NCBI RefSeq assembly: GCF_000423505.1
Contig: NZ_KE384027.1
Location: 125,140-189,139, forward strand
Direction: 5' to 3'
Origin: Pseudoclavibacter soli DSM 23366
GTDB lineage: Bacteria > Actinomycetota > Actinomycetes > Actinomycetales > Microbacteriaceae
DNA: 64,000 bases
Part shown: piece by piece, positions 26,379-35,189 of the stretch
Numbering within the stretch: the stretch's first letter is position 1
Layout: each line of letters begins with the position of its first letter
Made by a program: the position numbers and the translations under genes
Notes under the pieces: generated by a model
Told to the model about the DNA's origin: nothing
Database searches by the model: none
What the model saw: only the letters and a program-made list of their open reading frames with translations

Positions 26379-27236
26379 ATGGCAGCCGAGCGCAGAACAG
26401 GCACACAGGCACTGCACCGTGCGGCCGACCTGCTGGCCGAGCTGGCACGTGACGCGGGGGCGCCGCGCCGCATCGCATCCATCGCCCGAGCGCTGGCACT
26501 GCCTGAGCCCACCGTCGCCCGACTGCTCGGCGGTCTGGCCGAGGTAGGGCTGGTCGAGCGGCTGCCGCACAGCCTGCTCTGGCGACTCGGCCCCGAGATC
26601 GACGCCCTCGCGCAGGCGCGCCCGGTGCTGTCGCCGTCTTTCTGGCGCGAGGCCGACGCCGTGCTCGACGAGGTGGCCGACACTACCGGAGGCACGGTGA
26701 CGCTGTGGCTGCGCAGCGGCGACGATCGTGTGTGCGTGCGCCGGGCTGACGGCGTGCTGGCTCCCGATTCGGTCAGCGTGGTGCGGCTGGATGCGGCATC
26801 GTCAGACACCTCGTTCATCGTCGACGACGGGCATGACGCCTGCCCCGGTGACCGCGCGCCCCTCGGCATCGGCGCGGGTGGGCTGGTCGAACTGGCTGGC
26901 CTGAGCGCCGAGGATCAAGGTGCGATCGTGGGGCGGCTGTGGCCGCGCATCCTTGCGTCGGAGCATATGCCGAGATCGGAATACGATGCCCAGGTTGATG
27001 CGCTGCGCGAGCAGGGCTATGCCACCGATGACTCGCACGACTGGCAGCATTCGTTCTGCACGGCGGTGGCGCTCACCGATGCCGCCGGTGCACTGATCGG
27101 TGATCTTGTGGTGGTGCAACGTCTCGAGTTGGCGTCGGTATCGCGCCGACTGGCCGCTGTGCAGGCGTTGCAGCGCGCCGCCCGGCGACTGGCTCAGTCG
27201 GTTTCAGACAGGCCGTATTCGGCGAGTCTGCGGTAG
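26379..27236 (+). CDS. IclR-family transcriptional regulator (285 aa)
   Basis: A winged helix-turn-helix sits at about residues 6-65 (ALHRAADLLAELARDAGAPRRIASIARALALPEPTVARLLGGL in two parts), then an effector domain somewhat diverged from standard IclR proteins: the usual AxGKA loop is not clear, and WREADAVLDEVADTTGGTV, CVRRADG and a terminal SRRLAAVQALQRAARRLAQS are seen. The ATG at 26379 is chosen because the winged helix begins right after it; the frame is open far upstream only because it lies opposite the dehydrogenase. It is divergent from the dehydrogenase with a perfect 17-bp palindrome between, and its last 43 bp overlap the 3' end of the AcoR-like gene on the other strand. Confidence 0.8.
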   Translation: MAAERRTGTQALHRAADLLAELARDAGAPRRIASIARALALPEPTVARLLGGLAEVGLVERLPHSLLWRLGPEIDALAQARPVLSPSFWREADAVLDEVADTTGGTVTLWLRSGDDRVCVRRADGVLAPDSVSVVRLDAASSDTSFIVDDGHDACPGDRAPLGIGAGGLVELAGLSAEDQGAIVGRLWPRILASEHMPRSEYDAQVDALREQGYATDDSHDWQHSFCTAVALTDAAGALIGDLVVVQRLELASVSRRLAAVQALQRAARRLAQSVSDRPYSASLR

Positions 27237-29110
27237 AGCGTCGACCGTGAGATGTCGAGGGCGCGGGCGGCGGCTGCCCGATTGCCGCCCGCACGATAGA
27301 GCGCGGTCATGATGGCGGCCCGCTGCTGTCGCTCGGCCTCGGTCAGATGACGCAGCGCGGCGCTGAAAGCGTGCGGCGGCAGGTCTGCGGTGGTGATCTC
27401 GCCGACGGGGCGCTGGCGCAGGGCATGCCGCAGGGCATCGGTCAGCTGATGGATGTTGCCCGGCCAGTGCCCCTCGGCGAGGGTGCGCAGCGCCTCGGGT
27501 GCGAGCCTGCGCGACGAGCCGGGCTGGAGTGCTTCGAGAATTGAGGTCACCAGACTCGAGAAGTCGGCCCGGCGCTGCCGCAGTGCGGGCAGCGTCACCG
27601 TGTGCGCGACCATGGGCAGCGCGGTGGCGATGGGCTGGCCGTCGCTGATCTGATCGTTCTCTGCGGTGAGCACCACGCGCACGGGCTGGCCGTGCAGACG
27701 AGGGGCCCGCAGCCACTGAGTGACTTCGGCGAGCGTCGACTGCGGCAGGCGATGGGCGTTGCGCAGCACGAGCACCGGGGCGCTCTGGCGGGAGGTTGGG
27801 GTCGCGTCGCCGGGCACATCAGCGTCGGCCTCGCACACGGCCAGGGCTTGGGCGAACCCGCCGGCACGGGTGACAGTCTCGGGCGCGATGGTGTGCGTGT
27901 GCCAGCCCTCAGCCCGGGCCACCTCGTTGACCAGCGACACCTTGCCGGTGCCGATCTCACCGAGCACGAGCGTGGTCTCGAAGCGCCGCAAACTGCGCGT
28001 GAGGTCGCGGCGAGCCAGGGCCCAAGTGCTCGATTGGCTCTGCCGACCGAGCGTGAGCTCGTCGACCACGTGCAGCGATTCTGGCTCGGGCGATGCTGAT
28101 GGGCGACGCGGTGAGTGCCGTGCGGGGCGAGCCGGGCGATCGGCGATCTGGGGCATCCTGCGGGCCCAGATGAGCACGCCGTCGGCCACCCCGTTGATGC
28201 GGGCGGCTGAGACCTGCGCGGCGAGTCGGCCGGCGGCTGCAGACAGCACCACTGATGTTTCGGTGGCGTTGGATGCGGCGAGGCTGCGGCGCACCTGCTC
28301 GACCAGTTTGGCCGTGGCGCCCTCGTCGAGCAGGCGACGGGCCGTCACATTGCGCAGGGTCAACAGGGGAGTGGCGGCGATGACGGCGAGGCCGGGCTGC
28401 CCGTGGGCCTCTGCTCGAGCGCGGGTGAAGGCCTCGAACACGCGGCGCTCGGCACTTGAAGAGGCCTGAAAGAGCTCGTGCTCGACGGCGCGGGCACCCT
28501 GCACGGCGATGACCTGCATCATGGGGCTCGCGTCGCGAATGTCGCAGGTGAGGTCGAGTACACCCTCGAGGCGGCCGGTAATCGGGTGGATGATCGGCGC
28601 TCCTGCGCACACGTAGCGCAGGAAGCGCTCTTGGTAGTGGGCCGCGCCGGCGACGTAGATGGGGCGGCGTGTCTCGATCACGGTGCCCACGCCGTTGGTG
28701 CCCACGAACCCCTCGCTGAAGTCGAAGCCGGGGGCGAGATCGATGTGGTTGACCAACGCCTGTGCGGTGTGGCCGTTGTCGGCGCGGGCGAGCACGTGCG
28801 AGTTGTCGTCTGAGAGCACCACGCTCACATCGAGACTGCCGAGCTGGTGCACGAGTTCGTTCATCGGCTCGGTCGCGCAGCGCGAGAGCAGAGTGTCGTC
28901 GGTCACGGTGACGCGGCGGGAGTCGCTGCTCTCGGCGTCCACGCCGGCGCGCACCGAGCGCTGCCACGATCCGGCGATGGGCAGGGGCACGCCGGTGGTC
29001 CAGGTGGTGGGATCAGCCGCGTGTGTGTTCTGGTTTGCGGGCGCACTGTCTTGTCGGGTGGCGCGGATGAAACGCTCCCGTGCCCTAGCGACGTCATCGA
29101 CGGAGTGCAT
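27194..29110 (-). CDS. AcoR-like GAF/AAA+/Fis transcriptional activator (638 aa)
   Basis: Layout of the NtrC superfamily AcoR branch: an N-terminal helical segment with the SWQRSVRAGVD sequence, a GAF-type sensor at about residues 100-215 (GFDFSEGFVGTNGVGTVIETRRPIYV, a hallmark of AcoR), a linker, a degenerate AAA+ module with Walker A GEIGTGK (about 383-390), and a C-terminal Fis-type helix-turn-helix (NRAAAARALDISRSTLYRRLAEYGL). The sigma-54 contact motif GAFTGA is absent and the Walker B region is eroded (PVLVLRNA). This fits an actinobacterium without sigma-54, where such proteins work with the main RNA polymerase. Members respond to acetoin, alcohols or aldehydes. Neighbouring Zn alcohol dehydrogenase is the obvious candidate target. 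ATG at 29110 chosen as the start nearest the conserved part. Confidence 0.88.
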   Translation of the reverse strand: MHSVDDVARARERFIRATRQDSAPANQNTHAADPTTWTTGVPLPIAGSWQRSVRAGVDAESSDSRRVTVTDDTLLSRCATEPMNELVHQLGSLDVSVVLSDDNSHVLARADNGHTAQALVNHIDLAPGFDFSEGFVGTNGVGTVIETRRPIYVAGAAHYQERFLRYVCAGAPIIHPITGRLEGVLDLTCDIRDASPMMQVIAVQGARAVEHELFQASSSAERRVFEAFTRARAEAHGQPGLAVIAATPLLTLRNVTARRLLDEGATAKLVEQVRRSLAASNATETSVVLSAAAGRLAAQVSAARINGVADGVLIWARRMPQIADRPARPARHSPRRPSASPEPESLHVVDELTLGRQSQSSTWALARRDLTRSLRRFETTLVLGEIGTGKVSLVNEVARAEGWHTHTIAPETVTRAGGFAQALAVCEADADVPGDATPTSRQSAPVLVLRNAHRLPQSTLAEVTQWLRAPRLHGQPVRVVLTAENDQISDGQPIATALPMVAHTVTLPALRQRRADFSSLVTSILEALQPGSSRRLAPEALRTLAEGHWPGNIHQLTDALRHALRQRPVGEITTADLPPHAFSAALRHLTEAERQQRAAIMTALYRAGGNRAAAARALDISRSTLYRRLAEYGLSETD

Positions 29111-29318
29111 ATCTCTATTGTCCGCTCTCTGCGCGCTGTTGCGCTGCCTGTGCACGTTGATTTGTGGTAAATCGAGGGGTTTCTCACAGACTCTTCCGCG
29201 CAGGTAGCGGGCGCGGGAGAGTGCGTATGCGTGCGCGAGTCAGGGCGCGGGGATGCTGTGCACATACACTGAGAGGGCACATACCCTGAGAGGGTTCGTC
29301 ACTCGCGAAGGATGCCTC

Positions 29319-30077
29319 ATGTCGATGCCCGAAGATCTACCCCTGCGAATCGACCCCGCGGGGGTGGTGATCGAGCAGCTGGTCGATCAGGTGATCGCAT
29401 TGTCTGCCGAGTCTCAGGCGCGATTCGCCGAGACCTACGCCGCACATGCTTGGCAGGCCGATCTGCGCGAGCCGGCCAAGTTCACCTTCGACACCGACCC
29501 GGTGACTGTTTTCGAGCCGCAGTTTCTCGGCACCACGGCCGACGCCTCCAACTCGTGGCTGTGGGGCTGGGAGAACGTAAACGGGTTTCCCGCCTCGGTG
29601 CTGCAATGCGCCGAGCGCGTGCGCGGCGTCGGAGAGCACTTCGAAGTGCCCGAGCTGACCACCGCGATTCAACCGCTCGACGCCGAGCAGCGCCGCGCCG
29701 CCGGGCTCAACGCAGCCAACGCCGCGCAGCAGACGCTGGTGTACGCCGCCATGGCGATCGCGGGCTACCCGGCGCCGGTGTTCTACCGCGGGCCGGTGGG
29801 GCAGGGTTCATATGCCTGGTTTCTGCTCGACAACCCCGATGCGTTCAGCCTGCCGGCGCCCACCACACTTGCCACTGCCGAGGCGTTCACCGCCGCGATC
29901 GACAGCGGCCACCTGCACGACCATCGCCTCGTGGTGCAGGGGTACGCCGACCGGCGGGAAGGTGTCGACCTGAGCGAAGACGGGCCCGACGCGCTGCTGA
30001 CGGTGAGCGACGGCGTGGTGCGCATCATGTTCGACGACCAAGGTCGCATGTCGCAGATCAGCGGTGAGGTGGGCTGA
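29319..30077 (+). CDS. DUF6882-like protein of unknown function (252 aa)
   Basis: It resembles actinobacterial proteins annotated as DUF6882: the conserved core is TADASNSWLWGWENVNGFP and the following helical region ending AANAAQQTLVYAAMAIAGYPAPVFYRGP. No signal peptide or membrane helix is seen, so it should be cytoplasmic. The ATG at 29319 has GAAGGA 6 nt ahead; an earlier in-frame start at 29253 lacks support. It is a single gene, divergent from the AcoR-like regulator, and is followed by the compound repeat element at 30092. No catalytic motif can be identified. Confidence 0.72.
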   Translation: MSMPEDLPLRIDPAGVVIEQLVDQVIALSAESQARFAETYAAHAWQADLREPAKFTFDTDPVTVFEPQFLGTTADASNSWLWGWENVNGFPASVLQCAERVRGVGEHFEVPELTTAIQPLDAEQRRAAGLNAANAAQQTLVYAAMAIAGYPAPVFYRGPVGQGSYAWFLLDNPDAFSLPAPTTLATAEAFTAAIDSGHLHDHRLVVQGYADRREGVDLSEDGPDALLTVSDGVVRIMFDDQGRMSQISGEVG

Positions 30078-30091
30078 GGCTCTGTCGTCAC

Positions 30092-30323
30092 TGTGCACTC
30101 CTGCCCAGCGATCAGGCCCGCGCAGCGGACGGGCTTGTGCACTCCTGCCCAGCGATCAGGCTGCAAGTGGCGCGCGGCACTTGTGCAGCCGCCACTGCGG
30201 CGCGTGATTTCGGCAGACACTGCGGCGACGTGGCAGCGCGGCAGGCCGATCACTGGGCAGTTCGGTACACCCCGGGATCGCACCTGAGCATGGAGTGTCG
30301 CGTTCACTGGGCAGTTCGGTACA
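30092..30323. repeat. Family 1 palindromic intergenic repeat, compound copy
   Basis: Left ends occur twice as identical 26-bp direct repeats (30092-30117 and 30136-30161, containing CTGCCCAGCGATCAGGC). Right ends occur twice as identical 20-bp repeats (30250-30269 and 30304-30323, containing TCACTGGGCAGTTCGG). The reverse complement of the right end matches the left end through TGCCCAG-(T/C)-GATC. The same end motif bounds the repeats at 52643-52783 and 53951-54095. Doubling of both ends suggests nested insertion or local duplication. It separates the DUF6882-like gene from the acyltransferase gene, whose 3' ends converge here, so it may also act as a bidirectional terminator. Confidence 0.75.
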
Positions 30324-30333
30324 GCCCCGCCTC

Positions 30334-32454
30334 TCACACCGCCAGATGCCGCCCGGCCGCAGCCGCATCGACCGCCTGCGCGAGCACATCGGTGAATTCC
30401 GCGTCGAACCACGGCGCGAGCGTCTGCACATACGCACGCGTGGGGTGATTGTTGTCGATGTAGATCACACGACCGCCGATCGCCGGTGGGCAGACGTCGC
30501 CGGTGCAGAACAGGTCGGCCAAATCGATCGTGAGCACCAGGGGGTCGTCGGCCAGCGTGGTCGGCAGAGCCTCTGAAAGGTCGACGTCGGCGAGCACTTG
30601 GTCGCGTGGCACCGAGCACGTCTCGATGCCGATCACTTGGTCGGGCTGCTGCGCCAGGCAGGTGCTCGGCGACTGGCTGAACCGCGGGTTGTCACGCATC
30701 AGAATCACCGGAACGCCCAGCGCGGTGATGCGCTCGGTGTGCTCGACCAACGAGTCAGCCACGGTCAGCTCGGGCGAGTCGGCCACTGAGCGGTTGCCCA
30801 CGGTGAATACGGCGTCAGGATGCTCGGCCGCCACCGCGTCGATCAGCGTCTCGTTCATTGCGATGCAGTCGGTGGGCTTCTGCCCCACGTCGGGCTCGAA
30901 CAAGCCGTCGTCACCGGTGCCCATCGCGCATCCGCCGAGGATGAACGTGCGGATGGTCCATCCGTTGCGCTCGGCCAGCTGAGCCAGCAGCGTGACCCAA
31001 GTGTCGGCATGCGAGTTGCCGGCGACGAAGATCGTGCGGGGCTGCTGCCCGTCGGCGGCGGCAGCCTGCGGGTCGTTCACGCAGGTGATCAGCTGGCTGT
31101 CGTGGCTGTCGATCGTCTCGCATCGCGAGGCCCACTCGGCCCACTGGTCATCGAGGGTGGTGAGCGCCGGCTGCAGCGACGTGAACAGCTGCGGCCCCGC
31201 GTAGTCGGCCGCCAGGGCACTGGCCCCCGGGTTGTCGTCACTCGCAGTGCTGGTGATCTGCGTGATATCGCGCTGCCACATGCCGACGACCAGCCCGAGC
31301 GCCAACGCGATGCCGGTCAGCCGCAACGCGGGGCGACGAAGGTGAGCGAGCATCCTGCGGGCCGATGCGGCACCGGCGGCCGACCGAATCGGCTGCTCGA
31401 CGAACCGGGTGCTCAGCCAGGCCAGGCCGATCGCTGCCGCGATCACGACCAGGCCCTCGGTCGGGCTCAGCTGCTGCTCGCCGGTGTGTGCGAGCCAGAG
31501 CGTCATGATCGGCCAGTGCCACAGGTAGATGCCGTAGCTGATGCCGCCGAGCCACATCAGCGGGCGAGCCGACAGCCAGCGGCCGACGCCAGCTCTGTCT
31601 GGCGTCGCATCTGGGGTGGCGCCCGACACGAAGATCAGGGCCGCAAAGGTCAGCGGAACGGCGGCGATCACGCCCGGGAACGAACCCGACACGTCGGCGA
31701 CGAAACCGAACGAGACCAAACCGGCCACGCCCATCCACCCGCTGACCACGCGGAGTGCGCGCGGCAGCCGCAGATGCGGCAGGGCGAGGGCGAACAGGCC
31801 GCCGGCGCAGAACTCCCAGACCCTGGCGAAGGTGTCGTAGTAGGCAAAGGGCTGGCGCGACGCAGTGGTCGCCACTGAATAGGCGAGCGAGGCGAGGGCG
31901 ATGCTGCCGAGCGCGACGGCGACGGCGGTGCTGGGTGTGCGGCGCAGCCTTCGGGCGGCCCAAATCGCGGCGCCGATCAGCAGTGGCCAAACCAGGTAGA
32001 CCTGCATCTGCACGGCCATGGCCCAGAAGTGCTGCACCGGGCTTACGGTGTCGCCGTTGTGGATGTAGGCGACGTTGTCGAACGCGAGCGTCCAGTTGAC
32101 CGTGAACAGGGCGGCCGACTCGAGCTCGGTGAGAATCTGCCGCCACCAGGTGATTGGGGTCAGCAGGATGCTCGCGACAGCGGTCGCGGTCAGCACCGTC
32201 CAGGCCTGGGGCAACAGCCGTTTGGCGAGATTGCGCCAGAACCCGGCCACCGCGTGCCAGCCGCTTTCGGGCAGGCGCCGCAGCAGCGACGTGGTCATGA
32301 AGTAGGCCGAGATGAAGAAGAAAAGGTCGACCGCGCCGGAGACGCGGTGGAACCAGATGTGGTACGCCGCCACCAGCAGCGCCGCCAGCGCGCGCAGCCC
32401 CTGGATGTCGGTGCGGTAGCGCCTGGGCATGGTTGCGGGGTGGGATTTTGGCAT
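30334..32454 (-). CDS. Acyltransferase-3 membrane protein with C-terminal SGNH domain, paralogue 1 (706 aa)
   Basis: An OafA-type O-acyltransferase. The N-terminal half has about 10-11 membrane helices and starts RYRTDIQGLRALAALLVAAYH, with the family's catalytic His (YHIWFHR) and Arg-rich cytoplasmic loops (FWRNLAKRLLPQAW); LWHWPIMTLWLA and the FVEQPIR segment close it. A SGNH/GDSL-like domain follows (about residue 450 on) with VAGNSHADTW for the nucleophile Ser and DNNHPTRAY for the Asp/His pair. Such fusions O-acetylate cell-wall or extracellular polysaccharides. About two thirds of residues match the second copy at 58275-60440. ATG at 32454 is used; GTG 32460 and ATG 32430 are alternatives and none has a good Shine-Dalgarno sequence. 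It stands alone between repeat elements. Confidence 0.9.
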   Translation of the reverse strand: MPKSHPATMPRRYRTDIQGLRALAALLVAAYHIWFHRVSGAVDLFFFISAYFMTTSLLRRLPESGWHAVAGFWRNLAKRLLPQAWTVLTATAVASILLTPITWWRQILTELESAALFTVNWTLAFDNVAYIHNGDTVSPVQHFWAMAVQMQVYLVWPLLIGAAIWAARRLRRTPSTAVAVALGSIALASLAYSVATTASRQPFAYYDTFARVWEFCAGGLFALALPHLRLPRALRVVSGWMGVAGLVSFGFVADVSGSFPGVIAAVPLTFAALIFVSGATPDATPDRAGVGRWLSARPLMWLGGISYGIYLWHWPIMTLWLAHTGEQQLSPTEGLVVIAAAIGLAWLSTRFVEQPIRSAAGAASARRMLAHLRRPALRLTGIALALGLVVGMWQRDITQITSTASDDNPGASALAADYAGPQLFTSLQPALTTLDDQWAEWASRCETIDSHDSQLITCVNDPQAAAADGQQPRTIFVAGNSHADTWVTLLAQLAERNGWTIRTFILGGCAMGTGDDGLFEPDVGQKPTDCIAMNETLIDAVAAEHPDAVFTVGNRSVADSPELTVADSLVEHTERITALGVPVILMRDNPRFSQSPSTCLAQQPDQVIGIETCSVPRDQVLADVDLSEALPTTLADDPLVLTIDLADLFCTGDVCPPAIGGRVIYIDNNHPTRAYVQTLAPWFDAEFTDVLAQAVDAAAAGRHLAV

Positions 32455-32540
32455 AACCACTCAAGTCTAGTCGAGGGGTGTGGCGGTGCCTGTGGGGGCG
32501 CTGGCGGCGCTTCCGCCTCCCCGTGCCTCTTGCTGCACCG

Positions 32541-32600
32541 GTTTCTGCGTCGTTCTCGCAACTCTGGGGCGCGTATGAGGCCGTTTTCGACGCAGAAACG
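32541..32600. repeat. Family 2 palindromic intergenic repeat, copy A
   Basis: Ends form a perfect 12-bp inverted repeat: GTTTCTGCGTCG (32541-32552) and CGACGCAGAAAC (32588-32599). A 56-bp core matches 47581-47636 with 7 differences by eye. It lies between the acyltransferase start and the LysR gene stop. A single stem-loop RNA would form on either strand. Confidence 0.75.
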
Positions 32601-32621
32601 CGTGTGCACAGCGCGCTGACC

Positions 32622-33539
32622 TCAGCCCACAATCGTCGAGCGGTGGATCACCTCACGACAGATCGTGGTGAACGCCTTGGCTCGGGCGGTCAACCCCTCG
32701 CCAGAGCGGTAGGCGAGCACCACGTTCAGGGGCTTGACTGGCTCGATGACTGGCACGGCTGTAATCGGCAGGCCTGAATAGGTGAGCTCGTGTGAGGGCG
32801 CCTGGTTGAGCAGCGTGAACCCGTGACCGCCGGCGACCATGCTGCGCACCGTTTCGAAGCTCTCGAACTCATAACCGATGTGCGGCACGATGCCATTCGA
32901 CGAGAACGCATTCAGAAAGTACTCGCGACTGGCGGGCAGGTTCAGCAGAATGAAGGGCTCGTCGGCGAGTTCGCGCAGCGAGATGGCCGACCGTGACGCG
33001 AGCGGATGGTTCGTCGATAGACCGATATAGGCCGGGCGCTCCTGCAGCACCTCGTAGTGCACAGCTGGGTCTGCCACGATGTCGTAGAGCAGGGCCACGT
33101 CGATGCGGCGATCTTTGAGCGCCTCAATACCCTCGGGACACGACAGCTCGGTCACCTTCACGTGCAGGGTGGGGTAGGCCTCGGAAAGGCGTGCCCAGAT
33201 CGGCGGAAGATAGAACGGCGCGAGCGTCTTGAAGCAGGCCGTGTCGAGCACACCACTGGTCGCCTCGGGGCTGACCGAGTCGATGGCATCGCGGATCGAG
33301 GTGAGGATCTGTCTGGCGCGCACCAGCAGTTCGCGGCCATCGGCGGTGAGTTCGAGCCCCTTGGCGCGCTTGCGCAGAAAGAGCGTGGTGCCTAGGCGCC
33401 GTTCGAGCAGGCTGATCGAAGTGGAGACGGCAGACTGCGCAACGAACAGTTCATCTGCTGCAGCGGTCATGCTGCGATGCTCGGCCGCGTGCACGAAATA
33501 GGTCAGCTGGGCGATTGAGATCTCCGGTGCCGCGCTCAT
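32622..33539 (-). CDS. LysR-family transcriptional regulator (305 aa)
   Basis: A standard-length LysR protein: helix-turn-helix at about residues 8-66 (QLTYFVHAAEHRSMTAAADELFVAQSAVSTS, LERRLGTTLFLRKRAKG) and a periplasmic-binding-protein-like effector domain from about 92 to 300. AAGGAGGAGC precedes the ATG. It is divergent from the flavin monooxygenase gene that opens the catabolic cluster, and the 333-bp region between contains a CAATATC/GATATTG dyad. It is therefore the likely activator of that cluster, with a pathway intermediate as co-inducer; both points are inference from layout. Confidence 0.93.
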   Translation of the reverse strand: MSAAPEISIAQLTYFVHAAEHRSMTAAADELFVAQSAVSTSISLLERRLGTTLFLRKRAKGLELTADGRELLVRARQILTSIRDAIDSVSPEATSGVLDTACFKTLAPFYLPPIWARLSEAYPTLHVKVTELSCPEGIEALKDRRIDVALLYDIVADPAVHYEVLQERPAYIGLSTNHPLASRSAISLRELADEPFILLNLPASREYFLNAFSSNGIVPHIGYEFESFETVRSMVAGGHGFTLLNQAPSHELTYSGLPITAVPVIEPVKPLNVVLAYRSGEGLTARAKAFTTICREVIHRSTIVG

Positions 33540-33872
33540 GCTCCTCCTTCGTGCTGTCTGAACTCTACGTCGCGTTGGTTGCGACTGTATTTCGTTGATG
33601 TTACCCGGCTACAGCATATGGAAAGTCGATGCAGGGTGACGTGAAAAGTGCGGTTTCGCATCCATTCGGCCTGTTTGCGAGGAGGCAGAACCGCGCAATA
33701 TCGGGCTTTGTGGCCAAATGAGCCGAGCTCGCGTTACGAATGTGTTTCGAAGATATTGCAGGCAGCACAATATCGCTTTTTCTGATGCCCATGACCAGTT
33801 GTGATTACTTGCTCTGCGTTTCCGAGGCTCCCTAAATTGGGCTCATCAACGAGCCACGGGAACGGAGATGGA
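33540..33872. other. Divergent promoter region of the LysR gene and catabolic cluster
   Basis: 333 bp, more A/T-rich than its surroundings (tracts near 33730-33790). It holds three copies of the half-site CAATATC (33696-33702, 33752-33758 inverted, 33768-33774). No other reading frame in it looks coding. Confidence 0.6.
33752..33774. promoter_or_regulatory. Candidate LysR operator
   Basis: GATATTG-N9-CAATATC is a perfect 7-bp dyad with a third CAATATC half-site at 33696-33702. LysR regulators bind interrupted dyads of the T-N11-A type and an accessory half-site, so the pair fits. It is 99 bp upstream of the monooxygenase ATG. Confidence 0.5.
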
Positions 33873-35189
33873 ATGTCCAAGTACGAAGAGACCGAGGTGC
33901 TGGTGGTCGGTGGCGGCCAGGCCGGCGTCGCCATGAGTGAGCACTTGTCGGCCCGAGGAGTGCCGCACATCGTGCTCGAGCGCGGTCGCATCGCTGAGCG
34001 CTGGCGCTCAGAGCGCTGGGATTCATTGGTCACCAACGGCCCCGTCTGGCACGACCGCTTTCCGGGTCTGGAATTCATCGGCGACGATCCCGATGCCTTT
34101 GTGCCGAAAGAGCGCGTGGCGCAGTACTTCGAAGAGTACGCCCGCAAGATTGAGGCTCCCGTGCGCTGCGGCGTCGAGGTCACTTCAGTGACCAAAAACG
34201 AGGGCGAGCCCGGTTTCACTGCCGAGTACACGACAACGGATGGCCAGACCGGCTCGATCCGCACCCGCGCGGTGGTTGCCGCGACCGGTGCGTTCCAGCA
34301 GCCCGCCATTCCACCGATCGTGCCGACAGACTCACCCCTGCAGCAGATCCACAGCAGCCAGTACCGCAACCCCGAGCAGCTGCCGGCCGGCAACGTACTC
34401 GTGGTCGGCGCCGGCGCCTCGGGCGTGCAGATCGCCGACGAGCTGCAGCAGTCGGGCCGTCAGGTCTACCTCTCGGTGGGCCCGCACGACCGCCCACCGC
34501 GGCGCTACCGTGACCGTGACAACGTGTGGTGGTTGGGCGTGCTCGGCCTGTGGGGCAAGGCGACTCCACCCGAGGGAGCAGACCATGTGACCATCGTGGT
34601 CAGCGGAGCCAACGGCGGCCATACCGTCGACTTCCGAGACCTCGCGGCCAGCGGCATCACACTGGTGGGGCGCACAGCTGCGTTCGACGGCACGACCATG
34701 CGCTTCAATGAAGACCTCGCGACCAACATTGCCCGGGGCGACGCGAACTACTTGTCGGTGCTCGACGCCGCAGACGAGTACATCGAGCGCAACGGCCTCG
34801 ACCTGCCCGAAGAGCCCCAGGCTCGCGTGCTGGGGCCGCTGCCCGAGTGCGCCGTGCACCAGATCACCGAGCTCGACCTGGCTCAGGCCGGGGTCACCTC
34901 GATCGTGTGGGCCACCGGGTTCCGGCTCGACTACAGCTGGCTGCATGCCGATGCATTCGACGACCGTGGCGTGCCGGTGCAGCAGCGCGGCGTCTCGAAC
35001 GAGCCCGGGGTGTACTTCCTCGGGCTGCCCTGGCAGGCGAGTCGCGGGTCGAGCTTCATCTGGGGTGTCTGGCATGATGCCAAGTACGTGGCCGACCAGA
35101 TTCAGATTCAGCGCAACTACCTGACCTATTCCTCGCCGGCTGAGCAGAGCGAGACCACCGACCATCTCGAGAAAGCGAGCGCACGATGA
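33873..35189 (+). CDS. Flavin-containing monooxygenase / CzcO-like flavoprotein (438 aa)
   Basis: A FAD- and NAD(P)H-dependent class B monooxygenase-like enzyme. FAD motif GGGQAG at about residues 12-17; second Rossmann motif GAGASG at about 175; WDSLVTNGPVWHDRFPG and the ATG-like motif VVAATGAFQQP are typical of FMO/CzcO proteins, as is FIWGVWHDAKYVADQI at the end. ATG at 33873 follows a GGAGATGGA site. It is the first gene of a six-gene cluster and overlaps RidA by 4 bp. In family terms it could hydroxylate a nitrogen or sulphur atom or perform a Baeyer-Villiger reaction; the initial oxygenation of the cluster's substrate is the obvious role. Confidence 0.85.
   Translation: MSKYEETEVLVVGGGQAGVAMSEHLSARGVPHIVLERGRIAERWRSERWDSLVTNGPVWHDRFPGLEFIGDDPDAFVPKERVAQYFEEYARKIEAPVRCGVEVTSVTKNEGEPGFTAEYTTTDGQTGSIRTRAVVAATGAFQQPAIPPIVPTDSPLQQIHSSQYRNPEQLPAGNVLVVGAGASGVQIADELQQSGRQVYLSVGPHDRPPRRYRDRDNVWWLGVLGLWGKATPPEGADHVTIVVSGANGGHTVDFRDLAASGITLVGRTAAFDGTTMRFNEDLATNIARGDANYLSVLDAADEYIERNGLDLPEEPQARVLGPLPECAVHQITELDLAQAGVTSIVWATGFRLDYSWLHADAFDDRGVPVQQRGVSNEPGVYFLGLPWQASRGSSFIWGVWHDAKYVADQIQIQRNYLTYSSPAEQSETTDHLEKASAR

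Noticed and set aside
31238-32632. Minus-strand 464-aa frame overlapping the acyltransferase in another frame
   Set aside because: Arg-rich out-of-frame shadow; the acyltransferase frame has all expected motifs and helices.
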